Shown: positions 15,935-23,878 of the stretch, piece after piece
Layout of the letters: every line of letters begins with the position of its first letter
Numbering within the stretch: position 1 is the stretch's first letter
DNA from: Alphaproteobacteria bacterium
GTDB taxonomy: Bacteria > Pseudomonadota > Alphaproteobacteria > UBA828
Direction of reading: 5' to 3'
NCBI GenBank assembly: GCA_022820945.1
Contig: JAJEEP010000019.1
Coordinates: 1-37,128, forward strand
Length of the DNA: 37,128 nt
Translations under genes and position numbers: made by a program
The notes under the pieces: generated by a model
The model's database searches: none
What the model saw: the letters and a program-made list of their open reading frames with translations, nothing else
Told to the model about the DNA's origin: nothing

Positions 15935-17379
15935 TCAATGACCGGCCCCCCTCAGGCTGTCGTAGCGCTGACAGTCGGCCACCGGCTGGTGGCGAAGCTG
16001 CAGGCCCTCCGGCGTCGGAATGTCCGCCGCCGGCGCCGGCTGGCGGCGCCGAGCGAGGATGTTGAGCACCATGTCGGCGCTGCAGGCGCCGCAGCCGAGT
16101 GCCTCGGCGCAGGCCGCCTCGACCGCCTCCAACCCATCCTCCAGCACCGCCGTCAGCACCGTGACGAACTGCCGGTCCCCGTCGTCGTGGCCCGCCAGTC
16201 GGGCCCGCAGACGCGTGAGCGCCCTGGGCAGCTTCCAGTCCCTGAAGGGGGCGCCGTTGCGCAGCGCACCGGGCTTGCGCTCCAGGATCGACACGTAGTG
16301 CCACGGCTCGTAGACGATCTTGCCGCGTCCGAAGCTGCGGCGATGCTCGGCGACGATCTCACCGTCCTGGCGGATGACGACCCGATCGGCATAGGCCCGC
16401 ACGTCCACCGGCCGACCCACGGCGCGGGCGGAGACGCTGTATTGGTTGTTGTCGAAGCGCACCAAGCAGGTCTTGGACACCGCTGCCTCGGTCGCATGGA
16501 AGCCGTCGAAGGGGCCGCGGTACGCCATCAGGAAGGGCCGCTCCTCCTCGAACACCTGCCACACCGTCTTGCCCGGGATCGTCGGATGCGGATGCTTTTT
16601 GGCCTCCTCGATGCACCGGTCCATCAGCCACGCGTTGATCTCGGCGTAGGACCGGCCCCGCGGGATGGGCACGAACAGGCGGCCACGGACGTCGCCCACC
16701 TGCTTCTCCACCTGCCCCTTCTCCCAGCCAGCCCCTGGCGTGCACGCCATCGTGCGCTCCGCGCGCGTGGACGCGCGACGGCTCCACCAGGTGGTGCGAG
16801 CACATCGCCTGGAAGCGCCGGTTGTAGTCCCGCTTCTTGCCGGTGAAGACCGTGGTCACCGCCGTCTTCATGTTGTCGTAGATGCCCCGCCGGCAGGCCC
16901 CGCCAAAGAAGCGGAAGGCACGCTCGTGCGCCTCGAAGACCATCTCCTGGCCTTCGCGCGGGAAGACCTGGACCAGCTGCATCCGGCTGTAGCAGAGCCG
17001 CATGTGCGCCGCCTTCACCCGGGTCGTCGCCCCCGCCAGGCGCGCGTACTCGTGGCTCCAGTCAAACTGGTAGGCCTCGCCGGGGTCGAAGCTCAGCGGC
17101 ACATAGGCCTGCGACGGCGACAGCAGGCGGCGGCGACGGCGCCACGCCCTGGCGTAGCGGCGCACCGCGTCATAGCCGCCCTCGTAACCCTGGGCCGCAA
17201 GGTCCTCGTAGATCTGCACGAGCGACAAACGAACACGCCGCTTCTTCTTCTCATTCTCCTCCAGAAGACGCTCCAGAGCCTCAACCCACGGCCCAAGCTT
17301 CGGCAGCGGCTGGATCGTGCGCTCATACGTGTGCGAGGTCGCATCGCCCCGAACCACCTTGCGTATCGTGTTCTTCGAG
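15935..17379 (-). pseudogene. istA: IS21-family transposase IstA, frameshifted and 5'-truncated
   Basis: Two overlapping frames (about 16750-17379 and 15935-16750) together encode most of IstA: the DDE integrase core begins at SFDPGEAYQFDWSHE, continues through FFGGACRRGIYDNMKTAV and, after a frame change, KGQVEKQVGDVRGR, ending with a normal C-terminus. At about 16742-16772 a segment of roughly 30 bases is inserted that breaks the frame. It contains CGCGCGT-CC-ACGCGCG, a self-complementary hairpin. At the 5' side homology begins at SKNTIRKVV; the preceding N-terminal HTH is missing here but is found in the fragment at 21.1-21.3 kb. Confidence 0.85.
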
Positions 17380-17967
17380 AACCGCCACCGGCTTGCCGCT
17401 CTCGACATGGTAGACATGGATCGGCAGGAAGCACCGCGTGTCGTAGTTGGCGTTGAACAGCGACAGTTGCTGGTGGCCGTGCACCGCGTCGCAGGTGTCG
17501 TCGATGTCGAGCGTGATCGCCGCCGGCGGGATCGGGAAGGAGCGGCAGAAGACGTCGACCAGGGCCGCCGTCAGGCGCGCTACCTCGACGCGCGAGGGCG
17601 CGTTCTCCAGCCGGCTCATGGTGGGCTGGGACCACAGATCGCGCCCGCTCTCCGGCGCCCGGCCGACCGCCAGCTTGAACAGCGGATCGGCGCGCAGCTC
17701 GTCGCAATCGTCGGCATCCTCGTAGCCGCAGGCGATCGCGAACATGCGGAACCGCAGCATCGCCGGCAGCGTGTGGACCGTCCGCTCCGGATCCCGCCAC
17801 TCCCGGATGCAGCCCGCCAGCGTCTCGGCAAGGACGAGCCGGCGTTCCGCCGCGCGCAGCAGAACCAGCCCGCCGTCCGACGAGATCGACCCGCCCGCGA
17901 AATCGGCGGTCACCTTCTTGCGTTGTACGGCTGGAAGATCGAACGGGAGGGGAGTATCTTCGGTCAT
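17376..17967 (-). pseudogene. IS1380-family transposase, N-terminal fragment
   Basis: About 197 codons of an IS1380 DDE transposase starting at ATG 17967. It shows the family opening (GGSISSDGGLVLLRAAERRL), the DSQPTMSRLEN-like segment (here WSQPTMSRLEN) and the first catalytic aspartates in ITLDIDDTCDAVHG. Homology ends at HVESGKPVAV, after which the frame runs into istA sequence antisense to its normal context. The rest of the catalytic core, including the final acidic residue, is absent, so it is inactive. Confidence 0.82.
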
Positions 17968-18043
17968 GGCGGGCGTGGCGCTCTAGTTGCTCAGGCGGAA
18001 ATGCGCTGGACAACGAATTTCTACCCGATGTCAACGGGTTAGG
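17376..18043 (-). mobile_element. IS1380-family element remnant
   Basis: One end is retained: the probable terminus CCTAACCCGTTGACATCGG (minus strand) lies at about 18043, followed by the transposase start region. The other end is lost at the junction with istA near 17376-17379, where the two sequences share only a few bases. About half of a normal IS1380 element is missing. Confidence 0.65.
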
Positions 18044-18297
18044 CCACGTTCGCCACTACATCCTCGCGCCGTGATGAATAAATCAGGCTAGCCAAGTACT
18101 TGAAGCGATTCCGCGCCGCTTTCGGACATCACCGCTCGCGAGCATTGATGATCGGCTAACGGGTTGAAATACATAGCATTATGCTCAGGCAGCGCCTGCT
18201 TCGACACGCTCGATGAGGAGTCGGTGCGACCGATTCGGGTCGGGCGCCTCGTGAAGCAACATCGATTCGAGGCGTCGGGCAGTTAGGAGAACGTGTC

Positions 18298-19539
18298 ATG
18301 GCTATCCCTTCTCTAGAAAATCGTCTTACAAAGTTTATTTCTCTTTGGACTCTTGGCTTGACGCTCTCGCTTCTGGGCCTCCCATTACCTCTTCAAGCAG
18401 ATGCCCTCGCCCTGAACCAAGCCCACCGTGCTGTTTGGAAAATACAGCTCAAAAGGGAGGCGGTCGATCGACTGGACGGAAACTACGTGGGCACAACCTT
18501 TGCTGTCGAAATGGATTCATCGGGAGAGACTAACCACTTTATTACTAACGCCCACATCTTATATGAATTTTTTGGCATGGGAGCTTCAAGAAGCGATATC
18601 GTTCTATCCCAGAAGGGACACAGAAAAACTCTTGGTATTCGTCAAATTGTTGCCCTATCTGGTACTTATGACTTAGCCTTAATTCGGACCACTGAAAGTG
18701 TTACAGATTATGTGACCTTGGCCGATACTTTCTCCACTCAAAAGGAACATTCCATCATCGGATATCCGGGTGGTTCCTTCAATAGATTGAGACAAACGGA
18801 AAAATCGATGTACCAAGACTCTCTCTCCTTTATGTTCTCAATTGATCAAATGAGTGGAATTAAAGGCTTGAGTGGTGCTCCTGTCCTGAACCGATATGGA
18901 GAGGTTGTCGGAGTGAACCACTCCGTTAGCGATAATATGATCTATGGAGTTAAGCTGGAGCATGTGGCAGGGATTGTGGATAACGGGATCACCTGTTCAC
19001 AGTCCTTCTCCCTTGAATCATGTGTTCGTGAAGATACAGCGAGAGTCAAGGAATTGGCCCGCCATAGAAATAATGAGGTTGCCCAATTTCAAATTGGACG
19101 TCATGATCCATATATAAAAACCAACCTGGAAATGCAAAACACGATGCTTGTACGATCGGCCCATGCCGGATTTCCTTCAGCCAAATACACTTTGGCCGTC
19201 AGATACTATAATGGAGATCGAAACTTCAGGCGGGACAGGAGGCGAGCTTTTAGGGAGTTTCGCGAGACAGCTCGCAAGCCATTCAATTATGTTTTTGCTC
19301 AGGACTTCACGGCCGTTCTATACGCCTGGGGTACAGGTACTCCTCAAAATTGGGAGAACTCTGCCTATTGGTTTGAGAGAGCCGCCCGACAGGGCCACGC
19401 CCCTGCTCAATATGATCTAGCTTCCTTACTGAAGATAGGATTGGGAATCCCAAAAGATGAAGAAAGAGCCATGCATTTGGTAGAGAAGGCAGCGGACCAA
19501 GGCCACGAACAAGCTAGAAATTTTCTTGGTAGACCTTAA
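18298..19539 (+). CDS. Secreted trypsin-like serine protease with C-terminal Sel1 repeats
   Basis: A 413-residue protein. A signal peptide (hydrophobic segment about residues 13-34) precedes a trypsin-like domain with all three catalytic residues visible: His in ITNAHILYEF, Asp in GTYDLALIR, and Ser in GLSGAPVLN. Residues about 285-410 contain Sel1/TPR-like repeats (ERAARQGHAPAQYDLASLL, VEKAADQGHEQARNFLG), usually protein-protein contact modules. AGGAG lies about 8 bases before the ATG. The gene is clearly AT-richer than the rest of the window and uses many A/T-ending codons, so it was acquired from a different source. It is the only intact non-transposon gene between the IS21 ends. The 254 bases upstream contain no other recognisable gene. 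Confidence 0.85.
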   Translation: MAIPSLENRLTKFISLWTLGLTLSLLGLPLPLQADALALNQAHRAVWKIQLKREAVDRLDGNYVGTTFAVEMDSSGETNHFITNAHILYEFFGMGASRSDIVLSQKGHRKTLGIRQIVALSGTYDLALIRTTESVTDYVTLADTFSTQKEHSIIGYPGGSFNRLRQTEKSMYQDSLSFMFSIDQMSGIKGLSGAPVLNRYGEVVGVNHSVSDNMIYGVKLEHVAGIVDNGITCSQSFSLESCVREDTARVKELARHRNNEVAQFQIGRHDPYIKTNLEMQNTMLVRSAHAGFPSAKYTLAVRYYNGDRNFRRDRRRAFREFRETARKPFNYVFAQDFTAVLYAWGTGTPQNWENSAYWFERAARQGHAPAQYDLASLLKIGLGIPKDEERAMHLVEKAADQGHEQARNFLGRP

Positions 19540-19766
19540 CAGAACAAACAGAACACCTGGGTAGTTGCGGGCAGTTGCCTTCCCGCAGCTCCCACTCACC
19601 CCGCGGATGCGGAAGTCGCTGTTCGCCGACGCCCCATTGCGCTCCAACCTCGGCCCGTACCACCACGATCCGCCATCACACTGGGCGCCGTCCTGCAACC
19701 ACGCCCTATATTGCCTGCTTGCGGGTCAAGTACGCCCGCGCGCCCTGGCTCGTGTTCGCTTTGCCA

Positions 19767-20337
19767 TCCGCCCGCGAGCAGCTGCGCGTGCACCCGCGGC
19801 ATCCCGTACGTGCCATGCGAATCGCGGTGGATGCGGCGAATCATCGCGCGCAACTCCTCGTCGCGACGGGCCCGACACGACCGTCCACGACCTCGCCACG
19901 CGTAGTACCCGCTGGGGGAGACGCCCAGCACCCGGCACATCGTGGCTACCCCAGGACGGGCCTGGTTCGCGCTCACGAGCCCGAAGACCCCCCCGGTACC
20001 GAGCCGGTCTCCCGAGCGAACCAGGCCGCAGCTTTTGCCAAGATGTCTCGTTCTTCGCGAACCCGGCGAAGCTCGCGACGAAGCCGGCGGAGCTCCTCGA
20101 GCTCCGAACTCGGCAGCCCGTCCTCACGACGTTTCTCGTCGCGATCCGCTTGACGCACCCAGTTGCGGATCGCCGACGCGGAGCACTCGAACTCGCGAGC
20201 CAGCTCCCGGGGTTTGCGGCCCGCTCGAACCAGCTCGACCATCTGGCGCCGGTACCCTGCGCGTACAGCGGTTGTTTCTTCGACATCTGAACACCTCCTC
20301 ACAACAGTGTCACGGTGTCCACAAAACCAGATCAACA
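19767..20337 (-). mobile_element. IS3-family element remnant (orfA and start of orfB)
   Basis: The minus strand encodes an IS3 OrfA (MSKKQPLYAQ, then after a one-base frame change YRRQMVELVRAGRKPREL, with a Leu-rich coiled region REERDILAKAAAWF) and the first 60 or so residues of OrfB (ATMCRVLGVSPSGYYAW ... GTYGMPRVHAQLLAGG). The DDE catalytic domain is missing. The right end (TGTTGATCTGGTTTTGTGG on the minus strand, near 20337) resembles the intact end of the IS3 copy at 35589. It sits within an ISNCY-type transposase frame, so it inserted there. Confidence 0.72.
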
Positions 20338-20604
20338 CCAGGCGCTTGTCCACCAACCCGTCAAGCCCTTCGTCCTCGTCGCGGTCCACGTAGCGCCGAA
20401 AGTTGCGCTCACACACCGCCAGCAACCGCGTCGCCTCCTCCTGCGTCAGCCGCCTCTCCCGTCATCCCCCGTAGGCTTCCTTGAATCTCATCCGCTGGAT
20501 CTCCTGTAGCACTTGTGTCCTGGTCATGGGGCACCTCCTCGGTGCCCATCTAACCGGACAACTCATGTACTACTACTACACCGGACAGACTATTTGCTCC
20601 TGAC
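20338..20604 (-). mobile_element. ISNCY/IS1202-type transposase N-terminal remnant
   Basis: Starting at an ATG at 20527 the minus strand reads MTRTQVLQEIQRMRFKEAY, then after a one-base frame change the helix-turn-helix region LLAVCERNFRRYVDRDEDEG and LDGLVDKRL, typical of ISNCY (IS1202-like) transposases. The IS3 remnant interrupts it at that point. Upstream (20540-20604) are two CCGGACA copies and an ACTACTACTAC run, which look like the terminal repeat region of the element. Confidence 0.6.
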
Positions 20605-20952
20605 ATGCCGGTTGCGGGCGCCGCGGAGACCTGTCACGCTGAATTGGGACCGCTGCGCCGACACGCCACTTTCGGCCTATGCAACCCGGATGCCGCCTTG
20701 ACAGTGTCCGCGGCCGCGGAGCATGTCCGGTGGCGGTTCGACCGGAAGGCAACGATCGCGGCCGTGAACCTCCCGATCTCCACCGGCATCAACGAGAACA
20801 CCGAGCGCGCGGTGAGGTCCGACCTGCGCATCTTCGCCCGATGGTGCGCCGAGCGCGGGGAAACCGCGCTGCCGGCGACGGCCGAGACCGTCGCCGCCTT
20901 CGTCGACGCGATGGCCGAGGTCCGGGCGCCGGCCACGGTGCGCCGCTACATC
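20605..20952 (+). pseudogene. Tyrosine recombinase/integrase, N-terminal fragment
   Basis: The segment NENTERAVRSDLRIFARWC ... ETALPATAETVAAFVDAMAE ... APATVRRYI matches the SAM-like core-binding domain of XerC/phage-type integrases. It ends abruptly at about 20952, where the sequence becomes an antisense piece of istA, so the catalytic R-H-R-Y domain is missing. It may be the integrase of the element that used the tRNA-Pro gene, but that is inference. The true start is unclear because the first 30 codons of the frame look unrelated. Confidence 0.6.
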
Positions 20953-21357
20953 CACCGGCTGCCCGACCGCGCGAGCCTCCACGCTGTATCGGTTGTTGTC
21001 GAAGCGCATCAGGCAGGTCTTGGACACCGACGCTTCAGTGGCATGGAAACCGTCGAAGGGGCCGCGGTACGCCATCAGGAAGGCCTGCTCCTCCTCGAAC
21101 ATACGTGTGCGAGGTCGCATCACCCCGAACCACCTTGCGTATCGTGTTCTTCGAAACCCTCAAATCCCGGGCCAGCTTCTTGATCGGAACACCCTTCACC
21201 AGATGATCCCGACGAATCCGCGCAATCGTCTCCACAACCAGCATCTCCCCCTCGCCTCGTCCGTCCAACGACGAGGCGCGTTCATGGGCCAAATCCATGG
21301 GGGTCAATTTTGGACGCCGATCACCCCCAATAGGGGGTCACTTTTCCACGCTTAACA
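20953..21357 (-). mobile_element. IS21-family element, right end fragment with internal deletion
   Basis: The right terminus reads TGTTAAGCGTGGAAAAGTG on the minus strand at 21357. Behind it is the istA start (MLVVETIARIRRDHLVKGV, HTH LARDLRVSKNTIRKVV). At 21100/21101 the sequence jumps from istA codons near the start to codons in the middle (YSVEARAVGQPVDV ... FDGFHATEASVSKTC), so about 770 bases are deleted. Bases differ from the left copy in the shared parts, showing that this is a second, diverged copy and not the missing piece of the first. Confidence 0.8.
21101..21155. repeat. 55-bp direct repeat shared by the two IS21 copies
   Basis: This stretch repeats 17325-17379 in the same orientation with about two mismatches. 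It is the istA region around SKNTIRKVVRGDATSHTY. Recombination between the two would delete or duplicate everything between them, including the protease gene. Confidence 0.85.
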
Positions 21358-21526
21358 ACACTCAAGAGAGCACGCTTGGTTGATCCGCCCTTTAATTAAG
21401 CCGTATCAATGGGTTACCGCGCTGATCGGCACCGAACCCATGCGCCGAGCAACACATGTAGCGACTGAGAACGATTCCATCCGGTCGGATGTTGCTCCAG
21501 GACCGCCGCCCCCGATCCCGCACTTG

Positions 21527-22318
21527 TCAGCCGAAGACCGCGCGCCCGCCTGTGAGGACCGCCGTCTCGCCCACCTTCGCCTGGAAGACAAGCCCCGCGT
21601 CATCGCCGTCGGCGGACACGTCGATCGCATCTCCCGGCATTACCGGTGCCGCGAGGCGTGCGTCGAGGCGCCTGAGCTCGCACGGATGAGCGCCCGCCGG
21701 CTCGGCCAGCATCCGAGCCGCGATCCCGAGCGTGCAAAGGCCGTGCAGGATCGGTCGATCGAAGCCATTGGCGCGCGCGACCTCAATGTCGATGTGGATG
21801 GGATGGAGGTCGCCGGTCAGTCGGTAGAGCGCCGCCCGGCTGCGATCGGTCGCGTGGCGACCGTGCCAGGACGGGTGCCATTCCCGAGACGCCGCCGACG
21901 GCCCCCTTTCGCCGCCCCAGCCTCCGCACCCCGGCAGGAAGATGCCGTAGCGCGCCGTGAAAATCTCGCACTCCACGACGACGGTGACGATCGCCGCTTT
22001 GCCCTTGTCCCATACCTCGGCGACCCGCCCGCGAACCTCGAACGAGCCGTCGCGCGGCAGCGGCCCATGCAACTCCAGGCTCTGGGAGGCATGGAGCGAC
22101 CTGTGCCGGTCGTAGGCACCGAGGCCGCCGGCCTCCTCGACTGCCCAGAGACCGAGGGCACAGGCGTAGGTCGGCAGCACCTTGAGGTCCCGCTCGTAGA
22201 CGAGATCGGTCTCGTCGCACGAGGCGCCCACGGCGAGCGCATAGAGGATCGCGTCGCGCGCGTCGTAGGCGATGGTTCGGGTGCCGAGGTCGTGCCCGGC
22301 CAGGTCCTTGAGCTCCAT
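21527..22318 (-). CDS. MaoC-type (R)-specific enoyl-CoA hydratase (hydratase 2)
   Basis: A 263-residue double-hotdog protein. The C-terminal half holds the hydratase-2 signature GDLHPIHIDIEVARANGF...PILHG with catalytic D170 and H175. The N-terminal half (YALAVGASCDETDLVYE, LKVLPTYA) resembles the second hotdog of peroxisomal MFE-2-type hydratases. It adds water to trans-2-enoyl-CoA to give (R)-3-hydroxyacyl-CoA. AAAGGAG precedes the ATG by about 10 bases. It follows livF by 49 bases and closes the catabolic regulon, fitting a role in beta-oxidation of the imported substrate. The gap to the IS21 end (21358-21526) shows nothing recognisable. Confidence 0.85.
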   Translation of the reverse strand: MELKDLAGHDLGTRTIAYDARDAILYALAVGASCDETDLVYERDLKVLPTYACALGLWAVEEAGGLGAYDRHRSLHASQSLELHGPLPRDGSFEVRGRVAEVWDKGKAAIVTVVVECEIFTARYGIFLPGCGGWGGERGPSAASREWHPSWHGRHATDRSRAALYRLTGDLHPIHIDIEVARANGFDRPILHGLCTLGIAARMLAEPAGAHPCELRRLDARLAAPVMPGDAIDVSADGDDAGLVFQAKVGETAVLTGGRAVFG

Positions 22319-22367
22319 GGGATCGCAGTCTCCTTTGTGCCGCCGCCGGGGCGGTTCTGAGCGCCTC

Positions 22368-23093
22368 TCAGACCATGAGGTAGGCGGCGCGAATCTCCTC
22401 GTTCTCAGCGAGTTCCGCCATGGATCCCTCGTAGCGGATGCGGCCCTTCTCGATGATGTAGGCGCGATCGGAGACGAGAGTGGAGAGATGCAGGTTCTGT
22501 TCCGAGAGCAGGATCGAGAGGCCCTGCGCCTTCAGGTCGAGGATGGTCTTCGCCACCTGTTCCACGATGACAGGCGCAAGACCCTCGGAGGGCTCGTCGA
22601 GCAGTATGGTCGTCGGGTTGCCCATCAGCGTGCGGGCGATGGTCAGCATCTGCTGTTCCCCTCCGCTCATCAGGCCGCCGAGCCGGTCGCTCATCGCGGC
22701 GAGGTTGGGAAACAGCGCGAAGAGCTTGTCGTGGGTCCATTCCGGCACGTTCTCGCGCCGGGGCTGGCGGCCCACCTGGAGGTTCTCGGCGACAGTCAGG
22801 CCGGTAAAGATGCGCCGGTCTTCGGGCACGTATCCCAGTCCGAGGCGGCTGATCTGGAACGGGTCCAGTCCCTGGATCGGCTTCCCCTCGAAGGAAATCT
22901 CGCCCTTCGCGGGGCGTACCCAGCCGATGATCGACTTGATCGTCGTCGACTTGCCCGCGCCGTTGCGGCCGAGCAGAGCCACCACCTCGCTGCGACGGAC
23001 CTCGAGCGACACCTCGGACAGGATCTGCGCCCGGCCGTAGAAGGTGTCGACGCCGCTCAAGGCGAGGACCGGAGCGCCTGTCGCTGCGGTCAC
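22368..23093 (-). CDS. livF: Branched-chain amino acid-type ABC transporter ATPase LivF
   Basis: A 241-residue ABC ATPase of the HAAT (LivF) type. Walker A is GRNGAGKSTT, the Q-loop region is YVPEDRRIFTGLTV, the signature is MSGGEQQMLTIARTL, and Walker B is ILLDEPSEGLAP, the last two being diagnostic of LivF. It starts with GTG inside the livG stop (GTGA overlap), so I cut off the longer upstream frame. Together with LivG it drives uptake through the fused LivHM permease. Confidence 0.9.
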   Translation of the reverse strand: MTAATGAPVLALSGVDTFYGRAQILSEVSLEVRRSEVVALLGRNGAGKSTTIKSIIGWVRPAKGEISFEGKPIQGLDPFQISRLGLGYVPEDRRIFTGLTVAENLQVGRQPRRENVPEWTHDKLFALFPNLAAMSDRLGGLMSGGEQQMLTIARTLMGNPTTILLDEPSEGLAPVIVEQVAKTILDLKAQGLSILLSEQNLHLSTLVSDRAYIIEKGRIRYEGSMAELAENEEIRAAYLMV

Positions 23094-23878
23094 GAGACGT
23101 CGACCCCCCGCCCGGCGCTGCTGCCCAGATAGATCTCCTGGACCTTCCTGTCCGAGCGCACCGCCATCGGCGGACCTTCGGAGATCAGCTCGCCCCGATC
23201 CAGCACCATGATCCGGTCGGCGTGGGTGAAGACCACGTCCATGTCGTGCTCGGTGAAGAGAACGGCGATTCCGCGCTCGTGCACGATCTCGGAAGTGAGC
23301 TCCATCAGCTCCATGCGCTCCCTGGGCGCCATGCCCGCGGTCGGCTCGTCCATGAGCAGGAGCTTGGGCTCGTTCGCCAGGGCAATCGCGAGCTCGACCC
23401 GCTTGATGTCGCCATAGGCCAGCACCCCGCAGGCCCTGTCGTGTTGCTGGTCCATTCCGACGCGCTCCAGCAACGCCATGGCCTCGTCGACGTAGTGGTT
23501 CCTCGCCGGCCGCCACAAGGCCCGCGAGCGACGATGGTAGCTGATCAGGACCATCTGCACGTTCTCGCGCACGGTCATCGAAGCGAAGGTCGCGGTGATC
23601 TGGAATGTCCGCCCGACGCCACGCCGCCAGATCGACCGGGGCGGCAGGCCGAGAATGTTTCGACCGTCGAGTCGAACCGAGCCGGCATCGGGCCGAAGCT
23701 GGCCGTTCACCATGTTGAAGCAGGTCGTCTTGCCGGCGCCGTTGGGCCCGATCATGGCCAGCAGCTCGCGCGACGAGAGCGTGAACGAGACCCCATCCAC
23801 CGCCCGCACCCCGCCGAAGGACTTGCTCAGCGAGTCGACTTCGAGCACCGGAACGCGCTCATCCCGTTCCGGGCTCAT
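23090..23878 (-). CDS. livG: Branched-chain amino acid-type ABC transporter ATPase LivG
   Basis: A 262-residue HAAT ATPase. Walker A GPNGAGKTTCFN, Walker B LLMDEPTAGMAP and H-loop LFTEHDMDVVF fit LivG; the signature LAYGDIKRVELAIAL is a common LivG variant of LSGGQ. The ATG at 23878 overlaps the permease stop by 4 bases (ATGA) and has GGAGGAAA about 10 bases upstream; an upstream start in the same frame would lie inside the permease gene. Confidence 0.9.
   Translation of the reverse strand: MSPERDERVPVLEVDSLSKSFGGVRAVDGVSFTLSSRELLAMIGPNGAGKTTCFNMVNGQLRPDAGSVRLDGRNILGLPPRSIWRRGVGRTFQITATFASMTVRENVQMVLISYHRRSRALWRPARNHYVDEAMALLERVGMDQQHDRACGVLAYGDIKRVELAIALANEPKLLLMDEPTAGMAPRERMELMELTSEIVHERGIAVLFTEHDMDVVFTHADRIMVLDRGELISEGPPMAVRSDRKVQEIYLGSSAGRGVDVS

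Larger units (their letters stand above)
15011..17379 (-). mobile_element. IS21-family element, left copy, 3' end intact, istA end truncated
   Basis: The element begins with TGTCAATCGGCATTC at 15011, inside dnaB. An inner repeat GATCGGCGTGCAAAACTGAC (15039-15058) matches, in reverse orientation, the end at 21299-21322. It carries istB and most of istA on the minus strand. It stops within the first codons of istA at about 17379, where it is fused to an IS1380 remnant. An intact IS21-type element carries istA, istB and two ends, so this copy cannot move by itself. Confidence 0.85.

Noticed and set aside
18044..18297. Possible short gene upstream of the protease ending at a TAG at about 18279
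   Set aside because: The frame (…LDEESVRPIRVGRLVKQH…) is only about 40 codons, starts with TTG at best and has no ribosome site. It may be a fragment but cannot be assigned.
21380..22360. 326-codon plus-strand frame opposite the MaoC gene
   Set aside because: Arg- and Pro-rich antisense reading of a gene that has the intact hydratase-2 motif.
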